Positions 53,032 through 63,994 of a stretch of 64,000 nucleotides of DNA are shown piece after piece. Under the pieces are notes generated by a model. That model saw only the letters and a list, made by a program, of their open reading frames with translations. It was not told the DNA's origin and did no database searches. The stretch's first letter is position 1. Each line of letters begins with the position of its first letter. This DNA comes from Hirsutella rhossiliensis (Eukaryota > Ascomycota > Sordariomycetes > Hypocreales > Ophiocordycipitaceae): assembly GCF_020360975.1 (NCBI RefSeq), contig NW_025408667.1, positions 11,594,001-11,658,000 of the forward strand, read 5' to 3'. The position numbers and the translations under genes were made by a program.

Positions 53032-53438
53032 CGCGTCGCAGAACGACCTGTCAGAACAACGGGAGCAGGGGTCACGTGCGATAGGGAGATAAGAAGATGA
53101 CTCATTGCAAGAGAGCCCGAGAGACCCCAAAAAGGGGCCCCTGAATGGGACACACAGAGACACACACACAATACACATATCTCGGCGGGCCATATAGGCC
53201 TGCCTTCCCTGATTCAATTGATCCACTGCATCACAGCCGTGTCTTTCCTATTCTGGGATCACCTAGAACCTCCAGTTCTGACACGACCTCGCAGGAGCCA
53301 CTCGCACATGCAATGCAACGTGAGGCCTTGTCCGTCGCCGCGGGGTCAGGGGGGGGGGGCGCGCCGCCGAAGTGGGGCAGAAACCGATCCTACGTATTTC
53401 GCCGTCTGAAAGATCACTACTAACCTGGACCAAGAATC
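53032..53438. other. Intergenic, nothing recognised
   Basis: A CACA-rich run (53145-53175) and a G-rich run (53345-53360) are the only visible structures. Confidence 0.4.
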
Positions 53439-54196
53439 TCAACCCGTTCCGAATGCATTGCGCCCAAGCGCCTCGCTGATCTCCTCTTTCAGCTCAGCAA
53501 CTGAACTCGGGGTGGAGCTCAACATATGCAGGCACTTGCAAAGCAAGATTTCAACGCCAATAGCCCGCTCCGTTGTCCCCTTGCGTTCCTCATTAAGCCG
53601 CGCACACTCCACACGCGCCGTCTCGAGCTCCCGCTCCAATAGCCTCTTCCCGGCCTCTACCGCGTCTAGGCATTCCTGCAGCTGCGTGACCCTCTGTACC
53701 AGCACCACCGACTCGTCGCCGCACCTGCCCGCTTCGTTTGTCTCGGGCGTTTCCGCGGAGCATGGCCCGTAACGTTGCCGCCGCCGCGACATCCCGTGTG
53801 GCTCTGCGCAAGGGTCTTCACATGGAGTAGCGGCGCCTGCATGGGCTACGAACGGTGACAAGGCGGCCTCGAAAGTGACACCCACGCCAGCGCAGAGCTC
53901 ATGGTACGCCGCGGCGTTGTGCTCGCTTAAGTTCTTGGAAAAGAGGTGCGCCGCCTCGGGGCGAAAGGACCACGAGTACCACTCATTGTCCGTATGTGCC
54001 AATCGGACCTTGGCTGGCTCTATGACCCGCCCCGTCGTCTGCTCTGCACCTAGTCAGCAATAGAAGTTGTGCGCTACCCAGGGCGTGGCCCCTTACTGAT
54101 GTGCTCGGCGAGCAGCTGCCGGCAGCGCCGTCTGAGCTGTCCCCTGTCGTCGACGCTTCGTTTCTTCGAACTAGAGCTCCGCGTGGTGCTCACCAT
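53439..54196 (-). CDS. Hypothetical coiled-coil protein, 236 aa, one intron
   Basis: Exon 1 is 54196-54097 (MVSTTRSSSSKKRSVDDRGQ), intron 54096-54050 (GTAAGG...CTGACTAG) and exon 2 54049-53439. The splice joins HIS to AEQTTGRVIEPAKVRLAHT in one frame of 237 codons including the stop. The basic N-terminus looks like a nuclear-localisation or DNA-binding tail. A middle WYSWSFRPEAAHLFSKN segment looks structured. Residues 145-195 (RVTQLQECLDAVEAGKRLLE onward) form a strong coiled coil followed by a Cys/Leu-rich helix. It is probably a soluble protein that dimerises; I do not recognise the family. No frameshift is visible. Confidence 0.7.
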
Positions 54197-54569
54197 GACG
54201 TCCGTGGTTGGTCACTGGCGGCATTGTAGCGTTGTCTGTCCGCGTCTGCGTTGGCACCACGGGCCTTTATGGGGTTGCAACGTACCACAGTACTGTACGC
54301 TCCCATGCAGTACTTTCTGCCGTCTCGGTGGCCGGTTGGCAGCAAGTTGCTAATCGTCACGGGCCACTTCAGGCCCAAGGTATTGTGGGCAGCAGCACTG
54401 GTGCCGTATGAGCTGACTGATAGTTGTCAGGTCTCCGCGGCCGCTTCAGGGCAGGTTGGAGTCACTCATTTTAGAATAGCTTGGGATGTTGCACACATTT
54501 GGAGATAATTGGTTCAGTGAAATGGGCAGTCTAGCGGGAAAGAGTGCAGAGTATACAGTAGTTCACTGA
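54197..54569. other. Intergenic, nothing recognised
   Basis: This is the presumed promoter of the minus-strand coiled-coil gene, up to the end of the decayed pogo copy. Confidence 0.4.
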
Positions 54570-56010
54570 CCGTTTCAGTACTGCTCCAGCCGGACAACAT
54601 ATTCTTTGGAGTCATTCCGACCTCACGTGCTTTGGCATATGCCCGTATAAAATTGACCTTGTCAACGGGCGCAGAATCCGTCAGACAGGTAAATTTTTGA
54701 AGTTCTTTCCGATACGCCGCCTTGATAGCGTTAAAAACACCTTTATATGTCGCGAAGCGTGGCCTGATCTCGCAGTTCTCGGAGATATCCCTAGGCAAGA
54801 GGGATCTAGGAAGCTGAAAACACCGGTATAGAAGAAGGAAGAAGGAGCTGAAAAGAGGTGCAGAAAGGAGGGTGGGGAGAGAGGGGAAGCAGAAGTGGCG
54901 ATGGCTTCCTATGGAGGTGGCGAGAGATAAGACGGATGTTTCGGAAACGGCTGGAAAGAGGGGGAAAATCGGCAAAAAGCCCGGTAGTTGTAAGGACATC
55001 AAGGGCTTCTTTAAGCAGGATTTTCTTTATTAGTTGGGATGCTAGAAAGATATAAAGAGGGGCGTTCGGTAGAGAAAAGAAGGAGAAGCAAGGCAATACA
55101 ACAATCACTCCCCTACCGCAATTATTGCCCTCTAAAGATTCAAACAACTTGGCCCTGCCTGTCCGACCCCTTACTTCCAATTTTACCTTCGTGCATTTTA
55201 TATGCACTTCTCTCATCTCTCTTCGCGAGATTATCCGATGGCTGGAGGCTATGAGAACAGTGCGAAGGAACGTAGCAGCAGTAGACGTTGTCCAAAACGC
55301 ACGTGGCCATCCATGCATCCTGGTCCCGGTTAACAGTAATTTCTAGGCAGATAAATACAGAAACGCGCCGCTGAATGGCTTTCATACTCATCTAATATGA
55401 TTAGCCTAGCACCTGACCCATCGGCTGGCCGCGTCTGAGGCAAACAGACCCTCTCAAGCCACTCAACAGCGGTGGGTTGTCCGTCCATCCATCAGGCGAG
55501 GCAATGTAGTGCCAGTCGGCTAATTTGCCGAATTCCGTCACGAACCACCATTCCTGGAGTTCTTTGCCCTTTAAAATGATGCCAGGAAAAATCGCACGGC
55601 CGCCCGCGGTCATAGATTCGATAAATGAGGTCTAGTTGCGGGACGGTGGTCCTTTCAGAAAGGCCTTCCGTTTTGGGTCTGTACTCCCAACCACAAGACT
55701 ATCCAAACCTGGGGAAAAGAGTCTTGTTAGTGTGAATAATGAATGGCAAGTCAAACTCTTACCAAAGGCAGACATAATACCGCCCTCGTCGATATTCATG
55801 GTATTCCCCGGTTTAATCCGCCCATACTCCTTGTCCCCGATATCGAAGTACCAGTGAACCGCCCGAGGCGTGAAAGTGTTAAACCTGTAAGCTTCCCGAC
55901 GTCTTTCACGCTTGTTCTCGATCTCCGGATGGCGATTGATGAATTTGGTAGACCGGTTACGGCCCAGTGTCCGCTTGTTGTTCAGTTGCTTTATAGAGTC
56001 TCCATGCAGG
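54570..56010 (-). pseudogene. Decayed pogo-type transposase (family C), split by insertion
   Basis: Minus strand, in order: GRNRSTKFINRHPEIENK and RFNTFTPRAVHWYFDI (CENP-B-type HTH region, about 56000-55860); NMNIDEGGIMSAFG with the first Asp (about 55805); an intron (about 55765-55712); LDSLVVGSTDPKRKAF; then an in-frame TAG at 55634-55632 where the sister copy has TGG. AGGRAIFPGIILKGKELQEW, YCCYVPSHCSHSLQPSDN (third Asp region) and, after a 479-bp insertion, GVFNAIKAAYRKELQKF follow, with VDKVNFIRAYAKAREVGM near 54650. The stop, frame changes and insertion make it inactive. The TGG-to-TAG change is a G-to-A transition, as expected from RIP. Confidence 0.8.
54750..55228. mobile_element. 479-bp insertion with short inverted ends
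   Basis: The insertion separates codons for LQPSDN and GVFNAIK, which are adjacent in the sister copy at about 61770-61800. It begins TCGCGAAG and ends CTTCGCGA (8-bp inverted ends). It has no coding similarity; a TTTATATC-like box and CT-rich runs are inside. The target duplication is unclear (TTAT near both sides). Possibly a MITE. Confidence 0.5.
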
Positions 56011-56823
56011 CGCGGATCGGTCTGTGGGAGGGAGCAGAGCCAAGAGACTCTTGAAGGAGAATCTAGAAGACAAACCGAGACTCCTTGTTCTTTCTCAAGT
56101 GTTTTTAAGCCAGTATTTGATCAACCAGGGCTGCTTGGTCTTTTTGTCAGTCGGAAATAGTGCTGAGGTATGTCGTACTTTTGAGCCGCGCGATACTGCG
56201 AAAAGACGCTGCTTGTGATTTACGATATGAAAATTGCCTTTTTATCCTCCGCGTAGACACGTCGAGGCCGTTTTAATGTCATTTTGGACATGTGGTGAAG
56301 GAATAATGAGAATAGTCATGGTCGGGGGGGAGAGGAAGATTACGCGGCTGAATGGTAATTTCACGCGCAACGTTAACAGAGATTACAGCTCCCTGTACGA
56401 ACATTTAACTGCTTAAAAGAGGAATTCAGTCAATTCTCTATCTGCTCCAAGTGACGGCTTGCGAATATCTTCAAAGTTCGCTGGAATCGGTGTAAGTGAA
56501 ATGTTAGACTTTTGGTGGAAATTTTTTATCTGTGCTACCGAAAGGGTACGGTAGCAGCGTCCTTTACGGCGCGTGGAAGCTGCTCAGGTGTACGGAGCGC
56601 CAGCACGATGAACCAGAGGGTGAAGAACGAGGTGCGGTTGATGCAATTGTTCATCTCTGGAGCCCCCGTCATCCTGAGGGTGAAGAGGGATGTTTCCTCC
56701 GTGTTCTCTCGAACTTCCCCCAGATGCCTCGTATGATTCCTTCTCAGTAGCAAGAAGCAGGGACCTGAGGCGCGTGACATCGCACAACATCAGGCCCTAT
56801 TGCTCTGATTCTGGCCTCTGGCA
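56011..56823. other. Intergenic, nothing recognised
   Basis: Small ORFs on both strands (for example minus 56780-56535 with a hydrophobic segment near its C-terminus) are too weak to call. Confidence 0.35.
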
Positions 56824-57243
56824 TCAAAGGAATGTTCTCAAAACTTCCATTATCTCCTGTCTACAACTGCTCAGCCTCCTCTCAGCCTTGTGTCGGGTCT
56901 TATCAGTGTCGATGATAATGTCTACCGTTGCGTTTTCCTCACGAGCAAGTACACACAAGAACGAAGAGACCGTCGACAACGTCGCAACCGCTTTGTCAAC
57001 ATCTGTTCTAAATGATTCGCTGTAGTTTTCTGTTCGCCTGGACCGGGAATTCAACTGCTCAGATCGATAGCAAAGATATGCGCGATGGATGTTGTCGGCA
57101 CTCTGCGATGCAAACCATTTACGCACAGACTGCGTTCGGCACAAGATGTGGCCGGGAATGTGGATGTTTGTTCCCTCCAATCGACTGTCCATGTGTAGTT
57201 TTATCATACTTGTGATTAAGCAAGTGCAGACTTCAGCTATCAT
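56824..57243 (-). CDS. Possible hypothetical protein (139 aa)
   Basis: A minus-strand ORF from ATG 57243 to 56824 has plausible protein composition: RKWFASQSADNIHRAYLCYR, then a helical segment with DVDKAVATLSTVSSFLCVLA and IIIDTDKTRHKAERRLSSC. No domain or signal peptide is recognised. No splice partner is established, although a second minus-strand ORF lies just downstream. It may be an exon of a longer gene or a chance ORF. Confidence 0.28.
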   Translation of the reverse strand: MIAEVCTCLITSMIKLHMDSRLEGTNIHIPGHILCRTQSVRKWFASQSADNIHRAYLCYRSEQLNSRSRRTENYSESFRTDVDKAVATLSTVSSFLCVLAREENATVDIIIDTDKTRHKAERRLSSCRQEIMEVLRTFL

Positions 57244-57775
57244 AGAGCGGATGAGAGCTGAGCGGCCAAATGGAATATAGAGCTCACCCGCTTGGCTGAT
57301 ACTTATCTAGACGTCACAACCGGCTCGGGGTGCCTCAGCCTTACAAGCTTGGGATTATCTGCGCATTGACCAAGCCAAGCCGAAAGTACGACTGCGGCTG
57401 GTCGGATGGTGGCTGCTGGTCGTCCACGTATGATTGTGAGCGGATTCGACGGCTGTTGTGGATGCGAGGCACGAATCCACTAACTTACCATAGACACTTC
57501 TGGCGGTACAGTAATTTACGCACTTTGCTCGTGTTTTAATCCCTCGCAAAAAGGTGATACAGTACTGCACAGTAATGTGTACAACATATAGCGAACTTCC
57601 GGGGAAGCGAATGACGAAGAGCCAAAAACGGGTCGGACAAGTCAACCCAGCCAGTGGCCACTTTCGATGTAAGTTTTTAGCTCATCGTTCAAATATCACG
57701 TTGAGATATAAGGTCTGCCCGTTTGTCTACAGGTTTGAGCTTCGTTGCAGCATTACCACGTCTCAGTAGTTTCCG
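57244..57775. other. Intergenic, upstream region of BYS1-type gene
   Basis: No gene is recognised; short ORFs on both strands lack domains. The last 100 bp are the presumed promoter and leader of the secreted protein gene. Confidence 0.4.
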
Positions 57776-58360
57776 ATGGCGCTGCTTGCTTGGGGTGTCC
57801 TAGTTCTTCTGACTACGCTCTTGAGACAAAGTACTGCAAACAAAGTGCAGGTGATAAATAACTGCACCTTTCCAGTACATCTGAGAGCGGACCAGCTGGA
57901 CGAACCAGAAGTACGGAGGCTACAACCTGGAGGGATCTACAGTGACGCATATCGAAGCAAAGTTGCGTACAATCCCGCTACGGGGACCTACTCAGCTATT
58001 GGTGTTTCGATCAAAATTTCTGCTGACTCGCGTCTCAACGACTACCTGGTCAGAGAAGATTTGCTTCCACTGTTTACAATGAGCCCCGTCACGCAACTTG
58101 AATACACATTTGACCCGTCTCTCAAGCCTGGCCCGGACTTGTTTTACGACATTTCGGATATTGACGACAGCTCGCCCCGACAGTTTTGCGAGTACGGACT
58201 GGCTCTGGTTCCTGAAAGGCCATCATGCACACCTGTAGTCTGTCGCCCGGATTGCCAAAGAAACTGTTCTTCCGTGTACAATTATCCTTCTGATGACTTT
58301 GCGACGCGCGGCTGCGAAAGCAACGTAGGATTGAAATTATTTCTCTGTAGTGGTACGTAA
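57776..58360 (+). CDS. Secreted BYS1/thaumatin-like protein, 194 aa
   Basis: A signal peptide (MALLAWGVLVLLTTLL, cleavage probably after Ala21) is followed by NKVQVINNCTFPVHLR, the VxNNC start typical of the BYS1/thaumatin-like fold in fungi. LQPGGIYSDAYRSK, a GVSIKIS strand, QLEYTFDP and LFYDISDIDDSSPRQF (the family's DLS/DIS motif) follow. The C-terminal half has eight or more Cys, including CRPDCQRNC, suggesting several disulphides. It is a single exon with a complete frame. BYS1-like proteins are cell-wall or secreted proteins, some linked to morphology change or host contact; the role here is unknown. The gene lies between two decayed family-C pogo copies in opposite orientation. Confidence 0.82.
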   Translation: MALLAWGVLVLLTTLLRQSTANKVQVINNCTFPVHLRADQLDEPEVRRLQPGGIYSDAYRSKVAYNPATGTYSAIGVSIKISADSRLNDYLVREDLLPLFTMSPVTQLEYTFDPSLKPGPDLFYDISDIDDSSPRQFCEYGLALVPERPSCTPVVCRPDCQRNCSSVYNYPSDDFATRGCESNVGLKLFLCSGT

Positions 58361-58846
58361 AAGAGCGCGTCATTGCATAGTGTTGGCAATGGTGTTGAAA
58401 CAGAATTCGATGCTATCAGGTCTCAAACAGACTTAATCGGGAAGCTCTTTGCATGACACGGTTAAATGGGCATACGTCGTGGGTGCGGTCGAAGTAGAGA
58501 AAAGTCTGGCTCAGTCAGAAGCGGCGCCTACCCGCCTACAATCTCAAAATTCCATCAGTCACGTACAATAGCAGTTATAGTAACGATTCTCTCTAATGAC
58601 GACGTATTATACAGCATCGCTAATGCTTGCCCGGCATCCAAGCGATGGCGAAGGCGAAGTAACCATAGCAAACTATCCCTGTCCGTGCGTATTTTATGAC
58701 CCGTTTCATGTCTGGAAGTTCAAGTCTTATCATAGCAGGATCGTCAAAAGTCATCGTCCAGAAAGTTTCGATGCGCTCTATCTCTGGATTTGTCGAGCGC
58801 CGGATTGGACGAATGCCCAGTCGTGCAATCGATGGCGGGATGATAG
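58361..58846. other. Intergenic, nothing recognised
   Basis: No domain-bearing ORF or repeat was noticed between the BYS1-type gene and the 91-aa coiled-coil ORF. Confidence 0.4.
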
Positions 58847-59122
58847 TTAGTCATGATGGCTGGCAAGCTCACTCTTCAGTGAGCTAATCAGCTGGCTCTG
58901 GGCGTTGAGCATTTGTTGCTGCATCTCGAGTTGCGCGGCCTTGTCTTCTAATCGATGCTCAATGCTCACAATTCCTTCTTTTAGATGGCTGATATCGCGA
59001 CTTCGCATCTCGACGATGGCACGGAAGTGTTGTTCAGTTCTGCAAAACTCCTGATATATTGCAATGGCCCACCGGACTGTGAAGGGATTCGGTTCTTGTG
59101 GGGACGACGATGGGGTTGTCAT
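58847..59122 (-). CDS. Small coiled-coil protein, 91 aa
   Basis: ATG 59122 opens MTTPSSSPQEPNPFTVRWAI, followed by a helix with clear heptads (IVEMRSRDISHLKEGIVSIE, LEDKAAQLEMQQQMLNAQ) to the stop at 58847. The composition is convincingly protein-like: Gln/Glu/Leu-rich with no rare-residue excess. No domain beyond the coiled coil is visible and I do not recognise the family. It resembles in size and layout the 111-aa ORF at 63286-62951, although their sequences are not obviously related. Confidence 0.45.
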   Translation of the reverse strand: MTTPSSSPQEPNPFTVRWAIAIYQEFCRTEQHFRAIVEMRSRDISHLKEGIVSIEHRLEDKAAQLEMQQQMLNAQSQLISSLKSELASHHD

Positions 59123-60690
59123 TGTAGTACTGTTGAGAAAGCACTATGGCATTATGGCATCGCGGCTCCCCTGTAGGACGTGCATCTTATATGAAAAACC
59201 CATCATGCACTTTCTTGCCATGTACGAGCGCCTTGATTGCCACCCAAAATGAGGTAACTGAAGCATATGGATTTTGCCTTTGCGTTTGAGTCACTAGCTA
59301 ATTGACTCATAAAAGGGCAATAACGGAAGTGACGTAGGTTTTGCTTCCAGCTTGTCCTTTAGCAGCACGTGGTCAAATACTGCCGAGCAGAAATGGTGAC
59401 CGCTCAGGAATTGAGCATGTGGTATAGTAGTGTACTGTATTATGCTCTTCATTTGTTGCACTCAGGATACGTACCATTTGTACTTGACACATCGCGGATC
59501 CTGTAACAGGATTATCTCCCCTTGCTTAAGCCACTACCCCTTTTCTTATGCATATCTGCAATCTGTCCTCATTAGTTTATGCGTCTTTCCTTGAAATCTT
59601 CTACTCTCCTTGGTCATAAATAGGGCTCTTGCTCATCCCTTCTTAGATAGAACAGATGAACCTCAATTTATATGTTGACCCTTACCTTTCCAAATTACTA
59701 CTCTGCGAGATTATTAGCAACTGTATGTCCAGGAACCCCAAGCAATACGAAACACAGCACTCTGTTCCATGTGGTACAGATTCCCGCCACTGAGGCTATA
59801 CATTGATAGCGGCCTGAAGACCACATTTAGGACGGTTCAGAAGCGAAAGGCGGCGCTGTCACCTCAGGTGGATTGTCGTGGTGGCATTTCGCAGTGGCTC
59901 CGTCGACTTGTGCCAGTGTGGCACGCAAGTTCCGACCGCGAATCCGGAGATGCTGGAGCGGCTGGAGAGTTATACGATGCTACTCAGGCTTTCGGCACGA
60001 AGGAGACAGGCCAACAGCGTTCCCGAGATCATGTAATCGCGCAACGAGCGAGCTTCGTCCTGGCTCCGCAACAGTAAAATTTTAGCCTTGATTCGACACA
60101 CGAGCTGATGGTGTGGGTATATAAAGCATCTTTCAGTGGTCCTTTAGGTCTCACGAAGAAAGTCGGCAGAAAGGGCATATGATGTAGTAATGGGGTAGTT
60201 GCATTGTATTCCGTGTCTCTCACCTCCTCTCTTTCTCCCCTAAACTCAAGCCCCTATTTATATCCCCCCTTTCGTAGTTATAGGTATAGGGCTAAGGGAG
60301 GCTGGGGACCCCCAGCCTTCCCGACTGGAGACGTTCCAGTCTTTAATAGCAGCTTCCAGCCTCCTCGTTAGACCTGGTTAACAGCTCCCTTGTTGGCCCA
60401 GCTACCCATGGGTGACCTGGTTGACTCGACCAAGAGACGTTCTTCGCGACATTAGGAGCTTACCCCCTTCAGCTCAGCCAAAATCGCGCCGGCCCATACA
60501 AAATGGATCAACTTCACTTACACAGAATCGGGTCAATTCTGAAGCTATTCGCAAGCAGTAACTTGTATCGTGAACAATGGAGGCTGATAATCAGGATTAT
60601 TGACTCATTTGGTGGCGCAGGGTATCGTGGTCAGTGACACCCTGGCATCGCAAAATGGCATGTTTGTCCCTTAATTTCCTCCCGCCTCCT
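59123..60690. other. 1.6 kb without recognised gene
   Basis: A plus-strand ORF (59769-60077) has no domain. A TATATAAAG box lies near 60118 and pyrimidine-rich runs at 60220-60240. CCCCCAGCC/GGCTGGGGA inverted repeats lie at about 60300-60325. An old LTR is possible but not shown. Confidence 0.4.
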
Positions 60691-62395
60691 TTGCTTTCCA
60701 CTCTTGCCCATCTTCCACTACCTGCCGCAGATGGCTCAAAAAGGCCTCGTTCGACTTATACGGAAGCCTTGATGGTCGAGGCAATTTTTGATATAACGGA
60801 TAACGGTCTCTCGCAGCACCAAGCTGCTCAGAAGTGGGGAGTACCGCAAAGGACTATTTCCGGCAGAATGTCAGGTCAGTCGGCAATAGCTGACCAGAAC
60901 CAGCCTCGAAAACATTTTTCCAGAGACCAGGAGGCCAGATTAGTTGCCTGGATTCTTCGTCAAGAATCCCTGGGTTACGCTCCGTCTCAGAGTCAAATCC
61001 GCGCTGCGCTGTGGCTTCCCTGAAACAGCAAGGCTGTGTCTCAAAATTGGGATGTCATTGGGTAGAAAAGTTCATTAAACGCCATCAAGAACCCAAGACC
61101 AAGGTCGGGAGACGTCAAGAAGCCAGACGATTCGACTCATTTGCTCCGAGAGCGGTGCATTGGTACTTTGACATCAGGGAGAAAGAGTATGGTGGATCAA
61201 GCCAGAGAACACCGTGAATGTTGACGAAGGGGGGATTATGTCAGGATTTGGTATGCAACCGACTCTCTATGAGCGATATAAGCTAATCCAACTTCGTTGC
61301 TAGGTCTAGACAGCCTGGTGGTTGGCAGTTCGGACCCTAAACGGAAGGCTCTTCTTAAGGGACCCCAGTCCCGCAGTTGGACCACTTTTATAAAAGCCAT
61401 CACCGCCGACGGGCGCGCCTTGACTCCAGGCATTATATTTAAGGGCAAAGAACCCCAAAACAGTGGTTTAAGGAGGAATTTCGGGGATTTGCGGACTGGC
61501 ACTACATAACTTCACCTAATGGGTGGACGGACAACCACATCGCCATTGAGTGGCTTGAAGAGATCTATTTGCCTCAGACGCGGCCTCTCGACGACTCTGA
61601 GGCTAGGCTGATCATCCTAGACGGACATGGGAGTTATTCAACGGTCCGTTCTTTCTCTATATGACGACGAAGCGCTGCTGATCTAAGAATAGAATGACTG
61701 GATGGCTATGTGCTTTTGAAAAATGTCTACTATTGTTATCTTCCATCTCACTGCTCTCATGGTCTCCAGCCACTAGACAACGGTGTTTTCAATGCCATAA
61801 AGGCAGCCTATCGGAAGGAACTAGACAAGCTTGCTTCTTTAACGGACTCTGCGTCCGTTGATAAGGTTACTTTTATACGTGCCTACGCCAGAGCACGTGA
61901 AGCGGGAATGACGGCAAAGAAAATCCTGTCCGGATGGAGGATCGCTGGCAACTGGCCAATCTCGCGGGACAAGGCATTACGGCACCCTGAAACCCAGGAC
62001 GACAAAGTTACGGCCTCACCTGAGTATAGGCCATATTTGGGATCTGACGACACGCCGAAAACTAGCCGCCATATCCGTGATCTTGGCAAGAACAAGGCAT
62101 CTGCGACTCGAAGACGATACTCCAAGATAGCCAAAAAAGGTAAACCCAAGAACAGATGTTGACAGAGCATAGTAGTAAAATTGCCAGGCTGGAGGAGGAA
62201 GTGGACAGGCTCAAGAGAGGAAGAAAGAGAAGGACCATTCCTAACCCAAATAGACGCTTCATGAGTCTCGCAGAAGCGTTGGCGGTTGGAGAGACTGTTC
62301 AGTATCAACACTTGGGAGTCCGAAGAGGGTTGTTGTGGTGGATTGCGGCTCGTCAGAGAAGGAGGCGGATACGTAGACGGAGGCGGCTTCGGTGA
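60691..62395 (+). pseudogene. Decayed pogo-type transposase (family C), plus-strand copy
   Basis: Plus strand, in order: MVEAIFDITDNGLSQHQAAQ and KWGVPQRTISGRM (psq HTH, about 60770); HFSRDQEARLVAWILRQES; after a frame change SKLGCHWVEKFIKRHQEP and FAPRAVHWYFDIREKEYG (CENP-B HTH); a one-base shift near 61195; VNVDEGGIMSGFG (first Asp); an intron (about 61252-61304); LDSLVVGSSDPKRKAL and TADGRALTPGIIFKGKEP. IILDGHGS is at about 61615 and CHYLP-like then HCSHGLQPLDNGVFNAIKAA at 61750-61805, with FIRAYARAREAGMTAKKIL following. The Arg-rich coiled-coil tail ends at 62395. Several frameshifts make it inactive. It is the sister of the minus-strand copy at 56010-54570, about 80% identical in the block compared. 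Confidence 0.8.
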
Positions 62396-62950
62396 TTGAA
62401 GTCAAGGTACCTTAGCCTCCTCGGCGCACCACCAGGCTGAGTTTCGTGATAAAAGACTAGAGGCGAGTAATATGTTCAATTCTATTTCCAATGAAATAGT
62501 TCTTATGTACATATCATCATATCTCGTCGGAATATGAGCAATTCAAGTTTGGGAAATTTTGTGAGGCTAGTGTCGTTTACCTGAGTTGAAGGGGAGGGGT
62601 GAGCCAAAGGCGGGGGTAGGATGGTAATGCTCTACCGTTGCCGTTATCAAAGCGGGTTGATATACGCTGTTGGAAGCCTGGAAAACGTACGCGCGATGCA
62701 ATTTACACACGTGGATAGGAAGCGTAAGCTACTCCTGGTGTTGAGCCGCAGCATCGTTCCATTAAACTATTTGTCTCGTTCCGCTTATGAGAGCGATCTC
62801 AACTACGAACAGTGCGTCGATGTTGATTGGGCGCAGAAACGTCGGTTAAACTAAAGAGCTTATCTCTCGGGGCATGTCGAAGCAGAATATGATGCGGTCG
62901 ATTGCCTGGATGGAAAGCAGGTCACCTCGCATCCGGCGTTGCCACACCTT
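62396..62950. other. Intergenic, nothing recognised
   Basis: A short plus-strand ORF (62621-62854) lacks domains. No terminal repeat of the pogo copy was found. Confidence 0.4.
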
Positions 62951-63286
62951 CTATATTGGCGTGAGATTTGCTAGCTGTCGTTTTCGCTCGCGATCTTTCG
63001 CCCGTTCACGATCTATCTGAGCCTGGGCATCTTCACAAACAAGAGACAGCTGAGTCCCAACTTTGGCTGATTCCAATATAACCTGGTAAACCGATACCCA
63101 TACGCTACGTTCTGCGTCGACCTGACGCTGTAAGGCGTCGCGCTCCTCCTGTAGGGCCTTAATCTCATAAAATGCTTGGCTTCTAGCCTGCTGAGACAAT
63201 CGACTGACAAGGTCTTCGAGTTCGAATGAATCCGAGTAGATACTTGAGGTGGGCCTGGGATTCAAAGCCATAATTGCGACCATCAA
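62951..63286 (-). CDS. Small coiled-coil protein, 111 aa
   Basis: ATG at 63286 (or 63283, 63271) opens a frame to 62951. After a short N-terminus (MALNPRPTSSIYSDSFELED) it forms an extended helix with heptads (LVSRLSQQARSQAFYEIKAL, QEERDALQRQVDAERSVW) and a charged C-terminus (QIDRERAKDRERKRQL). No other domain is visible. The protein-like composition and lack of competing frames support a real gene. Function unknown. Confidence 0.45.
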   Translation of the reverse strand: MMVAIMALNPRPTSSIYSDSFELEDLVSRLSQQARSQAFYEIKALQEERDALQRQVDAERSVWVSVYQVILESAKVGTQLSLVCEDAQAQIDRERAKDRERKRQLANLTPI

Positions 63287-63799
63287 GCCGATCGTTGCGG
63301 CGGCGAATACTTCTACTTTAAGTAGAAAACCTCAGAAGTGTTTGCGGCAGGCTGAATACCAGTATATGGTGCTCGTTCGGTTGCCATCAGGAGTCCCCTT
63401 CCGCGCCGCGAAGGGCAAACGTTACTTTCAGGACACCAATTACCGTTCTTGTAATGCTGTGGCGGGTTGCGGCTGAAAGCCAGTTCTGGGGCGGGCTGGC
63501 GGCCGTGAGAGCCATGCGTCAATGCAGAGCTCAGCTGGTGTTAGGTCTCTTCTTATTTTGCTGTCAGGCTCGGTAATGCGGAACGTTTTTACGTCCATAT
63601 GCTTTGCTCTGCCGTTCACCGAGATGAGAAGGATATTCCATGACTAACAGACAGACCCAGAGCAGGTCGCTATATGTCTGAAATGGGATAGGTTCAATAT
63701 CATACCGATGTTCACGGCGGCTTGCAGCACGCTATTTTCCGCGCGGAGGCAATAACACGGCGTATACGATCCGTAAATTGCCTCAGAACCATACATCTT
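63287..63799. other. Intergenic, nothing recognised
   Basis: An ACTTCTACTTTAAGTAGAAA inverted repeat lies at about 63308-63327 (TTCTACTT/AAGTAGAA, 8-bp arms). No gene recognised. Confidence 0.4.
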
Positions 63800-63994
63800 T
63801 TAGCCAGCATTGTACATGTGCGTGGAGGCAGTCCTCTTCCGGTGGCACGCCCTGTATAGCCAGAACCGGCGACCAGAGCTATCCTGCTCAATATTGAACC
63901 CGTGCTCCCATACCCAACCTGTGCGCGGTCTTTTCTGGCGCTTGCTGATAGAAAAGCCAGCGAGGCGATTCCAATCGATGCCTTCATAACCAGT
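63800..63994 (-). pseudogene. hAT transposase N-terminal zinc-finger fragment
   Basis: Minus strand from the window edge reads RPRTGWVWEHGFNIEQDSSG, RRFWLYRACHRKRTASTHM and YNAG, then a stop at 63802-63800. This matches the BED-type zinc-finger region (WVW...G..I......FW.CR.CH) at the start of fungal hAT transposases. One expected Cys is replaced (LYRACH rather than CxxCH), and the stop falls before the usual His pair. The upstream part lies outside the window. Confidence 0.65.
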
